A stretch of 62,863 bases of DNA. It comes from Paracoccus laeviglucosivorans (lineage in GTDB: Bacteria; Pseudomonadota; Alphaproteobacteria; Rhodobacterales; Rhodobacteraceae). A program made the position numbers and the translations under genes. The stretch spans positions 1-62,863 of the forward strand of contig NZ_FXTK01000021.1 of NCBI RefSeq assembly GCF_900182695.1, given 5' to 3'. The notes below the pieces were generated by a model. That model saw nothing but the letters and a program-made list of their open reading frames with translations. It made no database searches and had not been told where the DNA came from. Positions 47,186-56,371 of the stretch are shown here, one piece after another (within the stretch, counting starts at the first letter, position 1; every line of letters begins with the position of its first letter).

Positions 47186-48439
47186 ATGCACAACAAAGAA
47201 GCGAAATCCCTTGATCTGATCATCAAGGTGGCCGAGCGCTGTAATATCGCCTGCACTTATTGCTATTTCTTCTTTGGAGGCGACGACAGCCACAAGCATC
47301 ACCCGCCCTATCTCACCGCAGATGCCGCATCCGAGATCGAGGCGTTTCTGGAACGTGTCACTGCGGATGGCGCAGTCGAAAATCTGATGATCTATTTTCA
47401 CGGTGGCGAACCGATGATGGCACCCAAGCCCATCATTGGCCGGATCGCGCGCGCAGCGTCGCAGCTGGCGGAAACTGGGAAGGTCGCAGAAGTCGGCCTG
47501 TCGATGCAAACGAACGGCATGCTGGTCAATGAGGCCTGGATTCGCTTTTGCACTGAACATGGCATTGGTGTGGGCGTCAGTCTGGACGGCGACAAAGCAG
47601 CCAATGACCTGCATCGGATCGACAAAAATCGGCGTGGCACCTATGACCGCGCGGTTCAGGGGTTTCGCCGATTGTCGGGCGGAAATGACAATGGCGTCGA
47701 TCTGAAGCCCGGCCTGTTAAGCGTGATTGACCCCCAAGGCGACGGCGCAGCGCGGCTTGACCATTTCGTCGATCAGATCGGGGCAGAGCGGATGAACTTT
47801 CTTTCCCCCGATGGCGGCCACGACAAAGATATTGGCCAAGCCCAAATCGCCGGAATCGAAAATTTTATGCTGGGCGTATTTCGCGCTTGGGTGCGTCGCG
47901 CTGACGGCAACCTGCGCGTGCGCTTTATCAAGGATGTTCTGGACACACTGCTCAGCGACGAGGGGGCGCGAACCTGCACCGCATCGGCGCAGCGCATGTC
48001 CCGGATATTGACGGTGTCCTCTGACGGGATGCTGAGTGCCGAAGATACGGCCCGCACGCTGGATGCCCGCTTTCGCGATATTGGACATGTCCGCGATTTT
48101 GACCATGTCGCTCAGATATTCAGCACGCCCGCATTGGCTGAAATGCAGCATGCGGCCCTAACCGCGCCTGAGGCCTGCCAAAGCTGTCCTTGGTGGGGGG
48201 CTTGTCGCGGCGGTACATTCACCAACCGTTACTCTGCACGCGATGGTTTCGACAATCCCAGCGTCTACTGTGACGCCTTGAAGGGCTTTTTCGAAGAGGT
48301 GACGGCGTGGTTGGTACGCGGCGGTATCCCAATCGAAGATATTGAACGTCGGCTGATCCTGTCCGGCTCGTTCCCGGGTGCTGTGCATGGTCCCGATTAC
48401 ACCGACCACAAAAAAGTGCACCTGCGTGCGAGCGCCTGA
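47186..48439 (+). CDS. Radical SAM/SPASM peptide maturase (FxsB-like)
   Basis: Iron-sulfur enzyme of 417 aa predicted to modify the adjacent precursor. The radical SAM cluster motif is Cys19-x3-Cys23-x2-Cys26 (AERCNIACTYCYFF), followed by the SAM-binding FHGGEPMM segment. The C-terminal SPASM region has Cys264, Cys331, Cys334, Cys340 and Cys362 in CQSCPWWGACRGG and GFDNPSVYC, the latter typical of FxsB-related maturases. LTVSSDGMLSAEDTAR lies between, where other SPASM proteins often read PCD. No separate RiPP recognition domain gene is seen, so leader recognition is probably built in. The expected chemistry is C-C crosslinking (cyclophane) in the core; the precise product is not provable from sequence. 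Confidence 0.9.
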   Translation: MHNKEAKSLDLIIKVAERCNIACTYCYFFFGGDDSHKHHPPYLTADAASEIEAFLERVTADGAVENLMIYFHGGEPMMAPKPIIGRIARAASQLAETGKVAEVGLSMQTNGMLVNEAWIRFCTEHGIGVGVSLDGDKAANDLHRIDKNRRGTYDRAVQGFRRLSGGNDNGVDLKPGLLSVIDPQGDGAARLDHFVDQIGAERMNFLSPDGGHDKDIGQAQIAGIENFMLGVFRAWVRRADGNLRVRFIKDVLDTLLSDEGARTCTASAQRMSRILTVSSDGMLSAEDTARTLDARFRDIGHVRDFDHVAQIFSTPALAEMQHAALTAPEACQSCPWWGACRGGTFTNRYSARDGFDNPSVYCDALKGFFEEVTAWLVRGGIPIEDIERRLILSGSFPGAVHGPDYTDHKKVHLRASA

Positions 48440-48507
48440 CAAAAAATGCGGCGCGGGCGGGAATTCGTGTCAGTATGACGGTCCAAAGGCAATCCAAGGG
48501 GGCTGTC

Positions 48508-50235
48508 ATGGGCTTTGGCGTCAGCTTTACGCGGATCCGCCGAGCGATATCGGGAACGCGGCAACCCGACAGCAACTACGATGCCGAGGCAGGCCAGTCG
48601 TTGGTTCGCGTCGTCCTGACACTGGTGGCGGCACTTTACGCCTTGGCAGGCAGCCTGTCCGGCTTGATCGAGGACTGGGCGGACCGAGCATTCCAGATAT
48701 ACTCCCCGATCTATATGCTGATCACTTGCCTGTTGTTTGCGGCAGTCCGGCTTTGGCCCGGTGTGAACCATCCACGTCGGATCTTTGCACTGCTGCTAGA
48801 TTTCTCCAGCCTGACATTGCTGATGGCTTTGGGGGGCGCGTTTATGGCTCCTGTTGCATCGCTCTTGCTGTGGATCACAGTCGGCTTTGGCATGCGCTAC
48901 GGCGTGCGCTATCTTGCAGGGGCAACGGTCGCGGCCCTCGTCAGCCTGGCTGTTCTGGGGATTGTCAGCCCGTTCTGGGCGGGGCAGCCATATGTACTGG
49001 CAACCATGGTGCTGACCTCGTTGATCGTCCCGTTCTATGCCAGCCTGCTGCTCGCCGACACACACGAGGCGTATTGCGCGGCTGATACGGCAAACCTTGC
49101 AAAATCCCGCTTTCTTGCGCAGGCCAGCCACGATCTGCGCCAGCCGATCCATGCCATCGGACTGCTCACCAATTGTCTGCGCGATGCCGGCTTGCATCCA
49201 ACGGAACGCGAAATGGTCGATAATATCGAGCACTCGCTGCACACAGTTCGGCGCATGTTCAGATCGTTGCTGGATTCGGCAACATTGGACAGCGGCAAAG
49301 TTGTTCCTCGCCCGCAGGCCGTCGCCTTGGGTCCGCTGATCTGTGATGTCGTGACTCAAAATAAAGAGCCCGCCCGGCGCGCCGGGATCCAGTTGCGATT
49401 TGTGGAAACCGGCCTGATCGTTCGTGCCGATCCGGGCCTGTTGGCGGTCATGTTGCAGAACCTTGTGTCGAACGCTGTCAAATATGCCCCAAAAGCCAAG
49501 GTTCTGGTGGGGTGCCGCCGCCGCGGCAAGACAATCAGCATTGTCGTCATCGACAACGGTATTGGCATCGCGGCCGAACATCAGCCGCATCTGTTCGACG
49601 AATTCTATCGTGTTCAGCACCTTGGCCGGAATGTCGAAGGCATGGGCCTTGGGTTGGCGATTGTGCATCGCATGGCCCGGCTGATTGGGATTGGCGTCGA
49701 GTTAAGATCGTCGCTGGGTCGGGGGACATGCGTGACACTGACAGGGGTTCCGGTGACCGACTTGCCAGCACCTCCTACGACGATCAGCACTGCTTCGCAA
49801 AGTTTGCTGCACGGCATGCAGGTGTTGCTGATCGAAGACGACCCCGCTGTTCTGCTGTCGACAAAAATGCTGATCGAGCGTTGGGGCTGTGAGGTTCTAG
49901 CCTATGCCGAGATGCCCTCTCCGGTCCCTCAATGCGACATGGTGATCGCCGATTTCGATCTGGACGGCCCCATGAACGGCGGCGGGGCGATCGCAGCCGT
50001 TCGCCTGGCCTTAGGTGCCGCTGTTTCCGCCATCATCATCACCGCCCATGACGAATCCCGTGTCCGGGAAAAACTGGATGATGCGCAGCTGCCGATCCTG
50101 CCCAAGCCCATGCGCCCGGCCGAGTTGCGGGCGCTGATGCTGTCGCAGAAAATGCAATCCTGTCCTAAAGGCCGCGCTGGCCCGCGTATGCCGCAGCAGC
50201 AGCCCGCGTTGGTACGTCAAGGAGGCGCAAAATAG
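48508..50235 (+). CDS. Hybrid sensor histidine kinase with C-terminal receiver
   Basis: Membrane kinase of about 575 aa: five or six N-terminal helices (~30-185) without a large periplasmic domain, HisKA with phospho-acceptor His208 ([17 protein letters not shown]), HATPase ([28 protein letters not shown]) and a receiver with acceptor Asp482 ([10 protein letters not shown]). The ATG at 48508 has AAGGGGGCTGTC upstream; a start at 48475 is possible. It lies 68 bp after the maturase gene on the same strand and overlaps the 3' end of the response-regulator gene by 71 bp. It probably senses a membrane signal, perhaps the exported peptide, and controls the cluster (inference). Confidence 0.87.
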   Translation: MGFGVSFTRIRRAISGTRQPDSNYDAEAGQSLVRVVLTLVAALYALAGSLSGLIEDWADRAFQIYSPIYMLITCLLFAAVRLWPGVNHPRRIFALLLDFSSLTLLMALGGAFMAPVASLLLWITVGFGMRYGVRYLAGATVAALVSLAVLGIVSPFWAGQPYVLATMVLTSLIVPFYASLLLADTHEAYCAADTANLAKSRFLAQASHDLRQPIHAIGLLTNCLRDAGLHPTEREMVDNIEHSLHTVRRMFRSLLDSATLDSGKVVPRPQAVALGPLICDVVTQNKEPARRAGIQLRFVETGLIVRADPGLLAVMLQNLVSNAVKYAPKAKVLVGCRRRGKTISIVVIDNGIGIAAEHQPHLFDEFYRVQHLGRNVEGMGLGLAIVHRMARLIGIGVELRSSLGRGTCVTLTGVPVTDLPAPPTTISTASQSLLHGMQVLLIEDDPAVLLSTKMLIERWGCEVLAYAEMPSPVPQCDMVIADFDLDGPMNGGGAIAAVRLALGAAVSAIIITAHDESRVREKLDDAQLPILPKPMRPAELRALMLSQKMQSCPKGRAGPRMPQQQPALVRQGGAK

Positions 50236-50782
50236 CCGAGACGTGAATGCGCACGGTAAATGGAGAAATACACAGTTCGCGCGCGATTTGCTTGTTTGAC
50301 GCCCCCTGCGCAATAAGGCAAAGCACCTCTCGCTGTCGATTGCTGAGTGCGGCCAGCGGATCAAGCGCGCTCGTCGTCATCGGCCCGCCTTTGCTAGGCT
50401 TGACGACGACTTCGCCATCCCGGATCGCGCGGATCGCTTCGGCCACGTCGTCGGGCATGACAGCCTTACCGATGAATCCATCCGCGCCAGCCTGCATGAT
50501 ACGCGACAGCGTCTGGTCATCATCGACCATAGATATGACGATGATCGTCGCACGCGGATAGTTTTGCCGCAGTTCCGCAATACCTGTTTCAGGATCGAAG
50601 CCCGGAAAGAGCAGGTCCATAAAGAAAGTCGACGGTGGGGGTGTCGTTTCGGCGTGGCGCCGAACTTCTGCAAAATTCGCAGCTTCCAGCAACTCCGCAT
50701 GTGGAACCAGCTTTGCAACGATTCGCAGAAGACCTGACCGAAATACGGGATGATCATCGGCCAGAATGATGCGCTCGATCAC
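50165..50782 (-). CDS. NarL/LuxR-family response regulator
   Basis: DNA-binding regulator of about 205 aa: receiver domain starting [14 protein letters not shown] with Asp56 ([11 protein letters not shown]), and a C-terminal LuxR helix-turn-helix ([41 protein letters not shown]). The start is uncertain: a GTG at 50782 gives a standard receiver N-terminus but has a weak ribosome-binding site, while a TTG at 50857 adds 25 residues. An ATT codon sits 6 nt after a strong AAGGAG upstream. It converges on the hybrid kinase with a 71-bp overlap, so they are a likely pair. Confidence 0.85.
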   Translation of the reverse strand: MIERIILADDHPVFRSGLLRIVAKLVPHAELLEAANFAEVRRHAETTPPPSTFFMDLLFPGFDPETGIAELRQNYPRATIIVISMVDDDQTLSRIMQAGADGFIGKAVMPDDVAEAIRAIRDGEVVVKPSKGGPMTTSALDPLAALSNRQREVLCLIAQGASNKQIARELCISPFTVRIHVSAILRLLDVPTRAAAAAYAGQRGL

Positions 50783-50954
50783 TCGTGATCGCCGTCTTGG
50801 ATGAGGCAGCGTCTCGAAGAACGAGTTAGCAATGGGAAACTCCTTGATCCAATTCAAAAAAATTCGCTGGTTCTTGTCTCAGAACAGCTTGCGCGCGTTC
50901 AGGTGTCAACTATTCCTTCGCCAAGATGGGGCATGTGGCTTGCTTTTGCCTGCG

Positions 50955-51074
50955 AAAAGCGGCCCATAGCAACCGGTCAAACCTTGGCGATGCTGCACGG
51001 CGGCATTCTCCGAAGCAGCCATTTGGCACTTGACGCAGCATTTCGAGATGAAGAGCGTCTGCGGTCCGGGACAA
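50955..51074 (+). repeat. Degenerate intergenic repeat, copy 3
   Basis: Most complete partner of copy 1: AGCGGCCCATAGCAACCGG, then GATGCTGCACGGCGGCATTC, then CGCAGCATTTCGAGATGAAG and AGCGTCTGCGGTCCGGGAC. It lies in the 50858-51504 gap between the response regulator and the RTX gene, which has no supportable gene. Confidence 0.65.
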
Positions 51075-51183
51075 ACCGGCCGCTCGCCCGCTGCGGTTAA
51101 GGGGCCAATCCTACGTCACGAAAAGCTCCAAACCAGACATTTCTGCTTTGGCTGCGGAGCCCACAATCAACACTCAAGTTAGG

Positions 51184-51256
51184 CCGGCCCATTGCGGCCA
51201 TTCGGTCGCGACGGATGCTGCCGCGCGGCATCCGTGGAAGCGGCCGCTCAGACACC
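51184..51256 (+). repeat. Degenerate intergenic repeat, copy 4
   Basis: CGGCCCATTGCGGCCATTCGG...GGATGCTGCCGCGCGGCATCCG...GAAGCGGCCGCT matches the left half of copies 1 and 3. The preceding bases (about 51110-51183) resemble degenerate sequence often seen between genes in this bacterial family. Confidence 0.55.
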
Positions 51257-51504
51257 GCGCGCGAAAGCCTTGAGGAGGTTACGGCGCTGCTGAGATTGCT
51301 GCCATTCACGGTGGTGGGAAATCGGAAAATGATGTGGATGTTTGAGCCCCATGTGGCCATCGGCAAGACTTCAGGCGCGAACTCATTGCGGGATTTTGGT
51401 GCGGATATCCGATTATCCCAGATGCCAATGTGCCGGCGCACCTTCAGTTCCGCCGGGGTCTTCGAGACTAAGGGACACCTGCAACCAGGTGCCCCCTGAT
51501 TATC

Positions 51505-53853
51505 TCAAAGAATAAAGCTGTTGGCATTGAGCGTTAGGCTGTCGTCCAGCAAGATCGCCAGATCCGCGATGCGATCGCCATTCACATCGGCTACGATAAG
51601 GGTGCCACCCGCGACACTTCGATACGCCAGCTCACCAGCATTTCCGGTAAAGCCGCCAGTGCCGATAAAGCTGAACGCCTGATTTCCAGCAACATTGGTG
51701 CGCGCGTCCAATGCACTCAGGTCGATACGGTCGCCTTGGGCAAAGCTGAAATCCGTGATCACGTCGCGCCCGGCCACGGCCGTGGTCGAATCCGCAAGTG
51801 TTTGGAACACGAACACATCCGCGCCCGCTGAGCCAGTCATGCGATCTGCGCCCTGTCCGCCGATGATGCGGTCAGCGCCTGCACCGCCGATCAGGATGTC
51901 ATTGCCCAAACCGCCATGCAGCGTATCGTTGCCTGCGCCACCCTGGACATTGTCGTTGCCCAATCCGGCAAAGAACAGGTTATTGCCTGCATTGCCGATA
52001 ATCTGGTTGGCCATAACATTCCCCGTGCCATTGATATGCGCCATGCCAGTCAGGGTCAGATTTTCGACATTCGCCCCCAAAGTGAAACTGACCGAGGATT
52101 GCACGCGATCGACGCCCGCATTCAGGCCCTCGACCACACGGTCGCCAATAATGTCCACGATATAGGTGTCGTTACCGGCGCCGCCCTGCATGGTGTCAGC
52201 TCCCAGCCCGCCATTCAGGATGTTGTTTCCGGCATTGCCCAATATCTGGTTGGCCAATGCATTCCCTGTGCCATTCAGGTGCGCCGCGCCAGTCAGGACC
52301 AGGTTTTCGACATGTGCGCCCAATGTATAGTTGATCGCGGACAGAACACGGTCGGTTCCTGCATTCCATCCCTCGCTCACAACGTCGCCAATATTGTCGA
52401 CGACGTAGGTATCGTTCCCAGAACCACCCCTCATGGTGTCGGTACCAACTCCGCCGTTTAGGACATTGTTTCCGGCATTGCCGACAAGCAGATTCGCCAG
52501 GACATTGCCGCTGCCGTTGATGTGACCCGATCCAGTCAGGGTCAGGTTTTCGACGTTGGCCTCGATCGCGCGGCTAAATGCGCTATGAACCGTATCGATG
52601 CCACCATCGGCGGCCTCGATTACCAGATCGCCCGGCGTGACATGGTAGACATCATTGCCTGAGCCACCGGTCAAAGTATCGACCCCACTTGTGCCGTAAA
52701 GCACGTCGCGACCTGCGCCGCCGGTGATACGGTTGTCATCGGTGATGCGGATCTCGACGACCTGTATGGTGCCGCCGTCCGGAAAGGTCATGTTGCCGCT
52801 AAGTTCGATCACCAGATAGGCGGTTTCTGTCGTCTCCATCACCCCATCGCGGATCGCCGAGATGGAGAAGCTCTGCTGTCGCGTCGTCGGAAAGGTCGAG
52901 GCCACGCTGAGATAGCCGTTGCCCGAGGTGGCCCCGATATCCCCCACACCTGCGGTGCCTCCCGAGGTGGTGGTATAATAGCTGTAGTTGACCCAGTGGT
53001 TGGTCATGCCGACAAAGTTCAACGCCAGATTGGCCGTCTGACCTTCTCGCAGGGTGATTGTTTCGGGAAATGCCGCGACATAGGTCGTTGGCGTGGGGGC
53101 TTGTGCGCCGATCAGTTCGAACGAGGTATCGAAGCCCAGTTCGCGCAACTGGTCATTGGTATAGATCCGCCGATTGCCATATTCGTCGGTGATCCAGACC
53201 TGTCTGATATCGACGGTCCCTGAATAGTTTGCAGCGGTGATTTCCCGAAATGCACTGCCGTTCACTTCGCCGGGTGAAAAGGTCACATTATTGAAGCTGT
53301 AGCTGCCGGCGCTGCCATAACGAACCGCGATATCTCGGTCGAATATGATCGCGATATCGCTGACTTGGTTGACATCGCTGCCAGCGGCCCAAAATTCAGC
53401 CATGACATTACCATTGCGCAGATCTACTCGGTCAGGCAGGTTAAGCGAAGTCAGTTCCGGCGCGGTTCTGTCAGGATCGGTGCTCTGGATGGTGATCGAG
53501 GTATCAACCCCAAGCCCGCGCAGGGTCGGCCCCGAGACCGTTGTGCGATTCCCCAGATTGTCGGTGATTTCGACATGGGTGATGTTGAGCGTGCCGCCGA
53601 TATTATGCGGCAGGACCTGCGCTGCGTAACTGTGGCTGCCATCAGCCCAATCCGCGCCCCAACCATGAATGATCTGGAACGCGTAGGCCCCGGTTTCGGT
53701 GGCCAGCGGACGGTCGAAATAGACGGTGACCTGCTGGACGCCGTCGGGGTCGCTGACGCTGGCAGCAAAGATCGCCTGGACCTGCCCGGCCCGAAGATCA
53801 AGCACCGAAGGCGCATCGACAGAAAGCAGGCGGGACGGGCCGGTATCGGGCAT
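51505..53853 (-). CDS. RTX calcium-binding protein, type I secretion substrate
   Basis: A 782-aa predicted secreted protein without a Sec signal. Order: two related ~125-residue N-terminal domains (VLDLRAGQVQAIF... and VDLRNGNVMAEF...), each with an Ig-like pattern; a Calx-beta-like domain (~255-375, ITLREGQTANLALNF); then RTX repeats with GGxGxDxL nonapeptides. Three near-identical ~81-residue units share GNDTYxVDxIGD, NAGxDRV, VENLxLTG, NGTGN and GNAGNN. The C-terminus (DVITDFSFAQGDRIDLSALDA to the last residue) matches the secretion region of type I substrates. No dedicated exporter with a non-C39 ABC gene is adjacent. It is probably a surface or matrix protein; there is no visible catalytic domain. 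Confidence 0.88.
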   Translation of the reverse strand: MPDTGPSRLLSVDAPSVLDLRAGQVQAIFAASVSDPDGVQQVTVYFDRPLATETGAYAFQIIHGWGADWADGSHSYAAQVLPHNIGGTLNITHVEITDNLGNRTTVSGPTLRGLGVDTSITIQSTDPDRTAPELTSLNLPDRVDLRNGNVMAEFWAAGSDVNQVSDIAIIFDRDIAVRYGSAGSYSFNNVTFSPGEVNGSAFREITAANYSGTVDIRQVWITDEYGNRRIYTNDQLRELGFDTSFELIGAQAPTPTTYVAAFPETITLREGQTANLALNFVGMTNHWVNYSYYTTTSGGTAGVGDIGATSGNGYLSVASTFPTTRQQSFSISAIRDGVMETTETAYLVIELSGNMTFPDGGTIQVVEIRITDDNRITGGAGRDVLYGTSGVDTLTGGSGNDVYHVTPGDLVIEAADGGIDTVHSAFSRAIEANVENLTLTGSGHINGSGNVLANLLVGNAGNNVLNGGVGTDTMRGGSGNDTYVVDNIGDVVSEGWNAGTDRVLSAINYTLGAHVENLVLTGAAHLNGTGNALANQILGNAGNNILNGGLGADTMQGGAGNDTYIVDIIGDRVVEGLNAGVDRVQSSVSFTLGANVENLTLTGMAHINGTGNVMANQIIGNAGNNLFFAGLGNDNVQGGAGNDTLHGGLGNDILIGGAGADRIIGGQGADRMTGSAGADVFVFQTLADSTTAVAGRDVITDFSFAQGDRIDLSALDARTNVAGNQAFSFIGTGGFTGNAGELAYRSVAGGTLIVADVNGDRIADLAILLDDSLTLNANSFIL

Positions 53854-54460
53854 GATAGCTCCAAATAAATGGCTACTTTAAAACGGGAAAAAAACGCAGA
53901 TCGTCATTCTCGACGTAGCCGCGGCATACTTCGCCGAGCAAGTTGTCCTTTCGGTTAGATGACTAGAGGTGCGCGTGTTCCTTGGGCGGCCAGCATGACG
54001 CGATTGTCCACTTCTCGCCGGGACATTTCGTTGACATTCTGAGCGACAAACGCACATGGCTGCTACGATAAGGCTCCGGATTCGGCCAAAAGATGCTTTG
54101 GGCCAATCCAACGCTGCAAACACTGAAAACTGCTCGGGCGCGAGAGTCATCTATGGGCTCCGGGCAAGATGCTGCGGCCCAGCAACCGAGGGACGGACTC
54201 ATTCAGATCACGACCAAGCCGAGCGTCGCCGGCCCTTAGCTGCCGGTCGGCACGCGCCGATGCTGCCTGGCCGCATTCTGCAAAAGCAGACATTCGAGAC
54301 GTACCGCAGCAAGGCGCGCCCGAGCCATGTTCGAAATGCGGTTAAATCCGACCAACCGCGGCGCAGCATCCACACATCGCGATGATAGGAAAGCGTGCGT
54401 TCAAACACAGCCCTCCAGATCACATGGGCGGCGAGTAGAACTGGCTAGCACTTGCTCTTG
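53854..54460. other. 607-bp gap between the RTX and fic genes
   Basis: No supportable gene. Positions 53854-53900 are AT-rich compared with the surroundings and probably hold the RTX promoter. A diverged copy of the intergenic repeat lies at 54229-54310. Other open frames here have no recognisable features. Confidence 0.5.
54229..54310 (+). repeat. Degenerate intergenic repeat, copy 5
   Basis: CCGGCCCTTAGCTGCCGGTCGG...CCGATGCTGCCTGGCCGCATTCTGCAAAAGCAGACATTCG follows the block order of copies 1 and 3. It is the most diverged copy and sits on the right side of the RiPP-RTX segment. Confidence 0.55.
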
Positions 54461-55555
54461 TCAGGTCTCGTCTGACACCGTCATCAGCAAACGGACGAGA
54501 GCCGTGTTGATGTAATAGTTGCTCTTCCCGGCGCGGTGTTTTTCGACAAACCCGTTCTCGGAGAGCGTGTCGAGATATCGGGCGGCAGTCTGACGCGTGA
54601 TGCCGAGTTCGCTCTGGACGTAGTCGATCCGTGTGTAGGGGTGCCGGAATAGATTGTTGAGCAAATCCTGGCTGTAGATCTTGGGTAGCTCCGACCGGAG
54701 CCGATGCTTCGCGTCTCGCATTTGCATCCCAATGCCCTCGACCAGCTCTGCGGTAATGATAGCCGTGTCGGCCACTGCATCCAGCATGAAGATTACCCAG
54801 TCCTCCCACGCGTCATCGTCGCGGACGGCTTGCAGCAGTCGATAATAGTCGCCCTTGTGCCGGGTGATATGGCGCGAGAGGTAGAGGATAGGGATGTCCA
54901 GCAAGCCGGTGCGCGTCAGGTAAAGCACATTCAGGATACGACCGATACGCCCATTCCCGTCCGCAAACGGGTGAATGCTTTCGAACTGATGGTGGATCAG
55001 CGCCATCTTGATCAGCGGGTCAAGGTCGGACAACGCGTCATCGTTCACGAACCGCTCGAGTTCGGTCATCAGGCGGATGATCTCGTTGGCATCCTGCGGT
55101 GGCACGAAGACGGTTTCCCCGCTCCGCTCGTTCTTCAGCGCAGTTCCGGGCGTTACGCGAAAGGCATCGTCGCGGTCTTTCAGAAGGCGAAACATGTCGA
55201 TGAGGGTCGAGTTCGGGACAAGCCCACCTGTCTCAATCAGCCTCCGGTGCCCAAGCCTCAGCGCATCGCGATAACGTGCGACCTCCTTGGCGGCCGGGGA
55301 CTGTGGATCATCGGGGAACATGTCTGCCTGAAACAGCTCATCCTGTGTCGTAACGATGTTCTCGACTTCGGAGGAGGCCTTTGCCTCCTGCAATGCCAAG
55401 GTGTCGATCAGGATACCTTGGTTTGGTATCGTTCTGGCCTGACCTTTCAGATTCGCCAGCGCCCGCGAAGCGCGGTTGAGGCTTTTCAGGACCGGCACGG
55501 TCTCCAGATCGACCGGTGGAGGCAGCCCCGGGAGAATGTATGTCGGCTTTAACAT
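54461..55555 (-). CDS. Class II Fic protein (predicted AMPylase) with winged-helix tail
   Basis: A 364-aa protein with an N-terminal Fic-N region and an inhibitory-helix motif SSEVEN at 61-66 ([S/T]xxxE[G/N]), which marks class II self-inhibited Fic enzymes. The Fic core has the complete active-site motif HPFADGNGRIGR (His195), so transfer of AMP or another nucleotide is expected. The C-terminal ~60 residues form a winged helix (YVQSELGITRQTAARYLDTLSENGFVEKHR), which may bind DNA and allow autoregulation. A perfect palindrome lies just upstream. No separate antitoxin gene is next to it, in keeping with built-in inhibition. Confidence 0.9.
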   Translation of the reverse strand: MLKPTYILPGLPPPVDLETVPVLKSLNRASRALANLKGQARTIPNQGILIDTLALQEAKASSEVENIVTTQDELFQADMFPDDPQSPAAKEVARYRDALRLGHRRLIETGGLVPNSTLIDMFRLLKDRDDAFRVTPGTALKNERSGETVFVPPQDANEIIRLMTELERFVNDDALSDLDPLIKMALIHHQFESIHPFADGNGRIGRILNVLYLTRTGLLDIPILYLSRHITRHKGDYYRLLQAVRDDDAWEDWVIFMLDAVADTAIITAELVEGIGMQMRDAKHRLRSELPKIYSQDLLNNLFRHPYTRIDYVQSELGITRQTAARYLDTLSENGFVEKHRAGKSNYYINTALVRLLMTVSDET

Positions 55556-55604
55556 GAGATTATCAACTTGTTCGAAAAATCTTGTTTTCTTAACATGACA
55601 TGTG

Positions 55605-55642
55605 GCTCATGTTCGCTCAAGTGGCATTCCGCGAACATGAGC
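55605..55642. promoter_or_regulatory. Perfect 12-bp inverted repeat in the fic promoter
   Basis: GCTCATGTTCGC (55605-55616) and GCGAACATGAGC (55631-55642) are exact inverted copies separated by 14 bp, about 50 bp upstream of the fic start. Extra related ACATGA/CATGT elements lie at 55592-55602. This looks like an operator for the winged-helix tail of Fic or another repressor. The partially cruciform arrangement could also act as a terminator for the recombinase region. Confidence 0.55.
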
Positions 55643-55739
55643 TTGATCTAAGCGAGAGAGGATGACGAGGTGCACGCCGTCCCGGGTATCCGCGATGAGC
55701 TGGGCGTGCGGCCGTCGCATCCGGCGGCCGCTGGACACC

Positions 55740-56371
55740 TTACAGGTCAACTCCTTCAGAGAGCGCCAACGCGTCATCCAGGTCGACGCCGAGATAACGA
55801 ACGGTGCTATCCATCTTGGTATGGCCTAATAAAAGCTGAACAGCCCTCAGGTTTCCTGTCTTCTTGTAGAGCTGAGCGACTTTCGTCCGCCGCATCGAAT
55901 GGGTGCCATAACCGCTGGGTTCGAGGCCGATCGACAGAACCCATTCACGAAGGATGCGGGCGTACTGGCGCGTCGAGAGGTGCTGACTGGCATGAAGGCG
56001 GCTCGGCCATAGATACTCACTGCCGATCATCTCGGGGTCCGCAATCCAGCGCTCCAGCGACTGTCGTGTGGTCTCGGTGATCTCGAAGCGGACTGGCTTC
56101 CCGGTTTTGCTCTCGTCACCGACGCACGATCCTTTGCTCTGCCGGCGACAAAGACCTCTCGAACCATCAGGCAAACAAGATCACACCCCCTCAGCTTGCT
56201 ATCAATGGCCATATTGAACAGTGCGAGATCACGCTTGTTGCCGGACATCTCGAGACGAACCCGGATCGACCAAACATGCTTAGGCAACAGCGGGCGTTTC
56301 TGCCCTATGATGCGGCCCTTGTTCCACGCAGGGTGATCAGGTCGGACGATAGGAAGGAAGTCTGTGGACAT
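55740..56371 (-). pseudogene. Tyrosine recombinase/integrase, frameshifted
   Basis: Two frames together give one ~210-aa phage-type integrase. The upstream part runs from an ATG at 56371 (MSTDFLPIVRPDHPAWNKG to REVFVAGRAKDRASV). The downstream part resumes in another frame at ESKTGKPVRFEITE and contains the active-site cluster: Arg in THSMRRTKVAQLY, His in LLLGHTKMDS and Tyr in TVRYLGVDL. The break lies near 56114 and is best explained by a one-base deletion. It may be a real inactivation or a sequencing error. It sits at the right side of the RiPP-RTX-Fic island. Confidence 0.85.

Noticed and set aside
46944..48439. Darobactin-, lasso- or sactipeptide-type cluster
   Set aside because: No W-x-W-x-x-K core, no lasso cyclase/protease genes, and the core lacks the Cys pattern of sactipeptides; double-glycine leader plus FxsB-like SPASM enzyme fits the three-residue cyclophane class better.
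51097..51441. Small minus-strand protein gene in the 50.9-51.5 kb gap
   Set aside because: It overlaps the degenerate intergenic repeat and reads like the spurious frames these repeats often produce; no ribosome-binding site.
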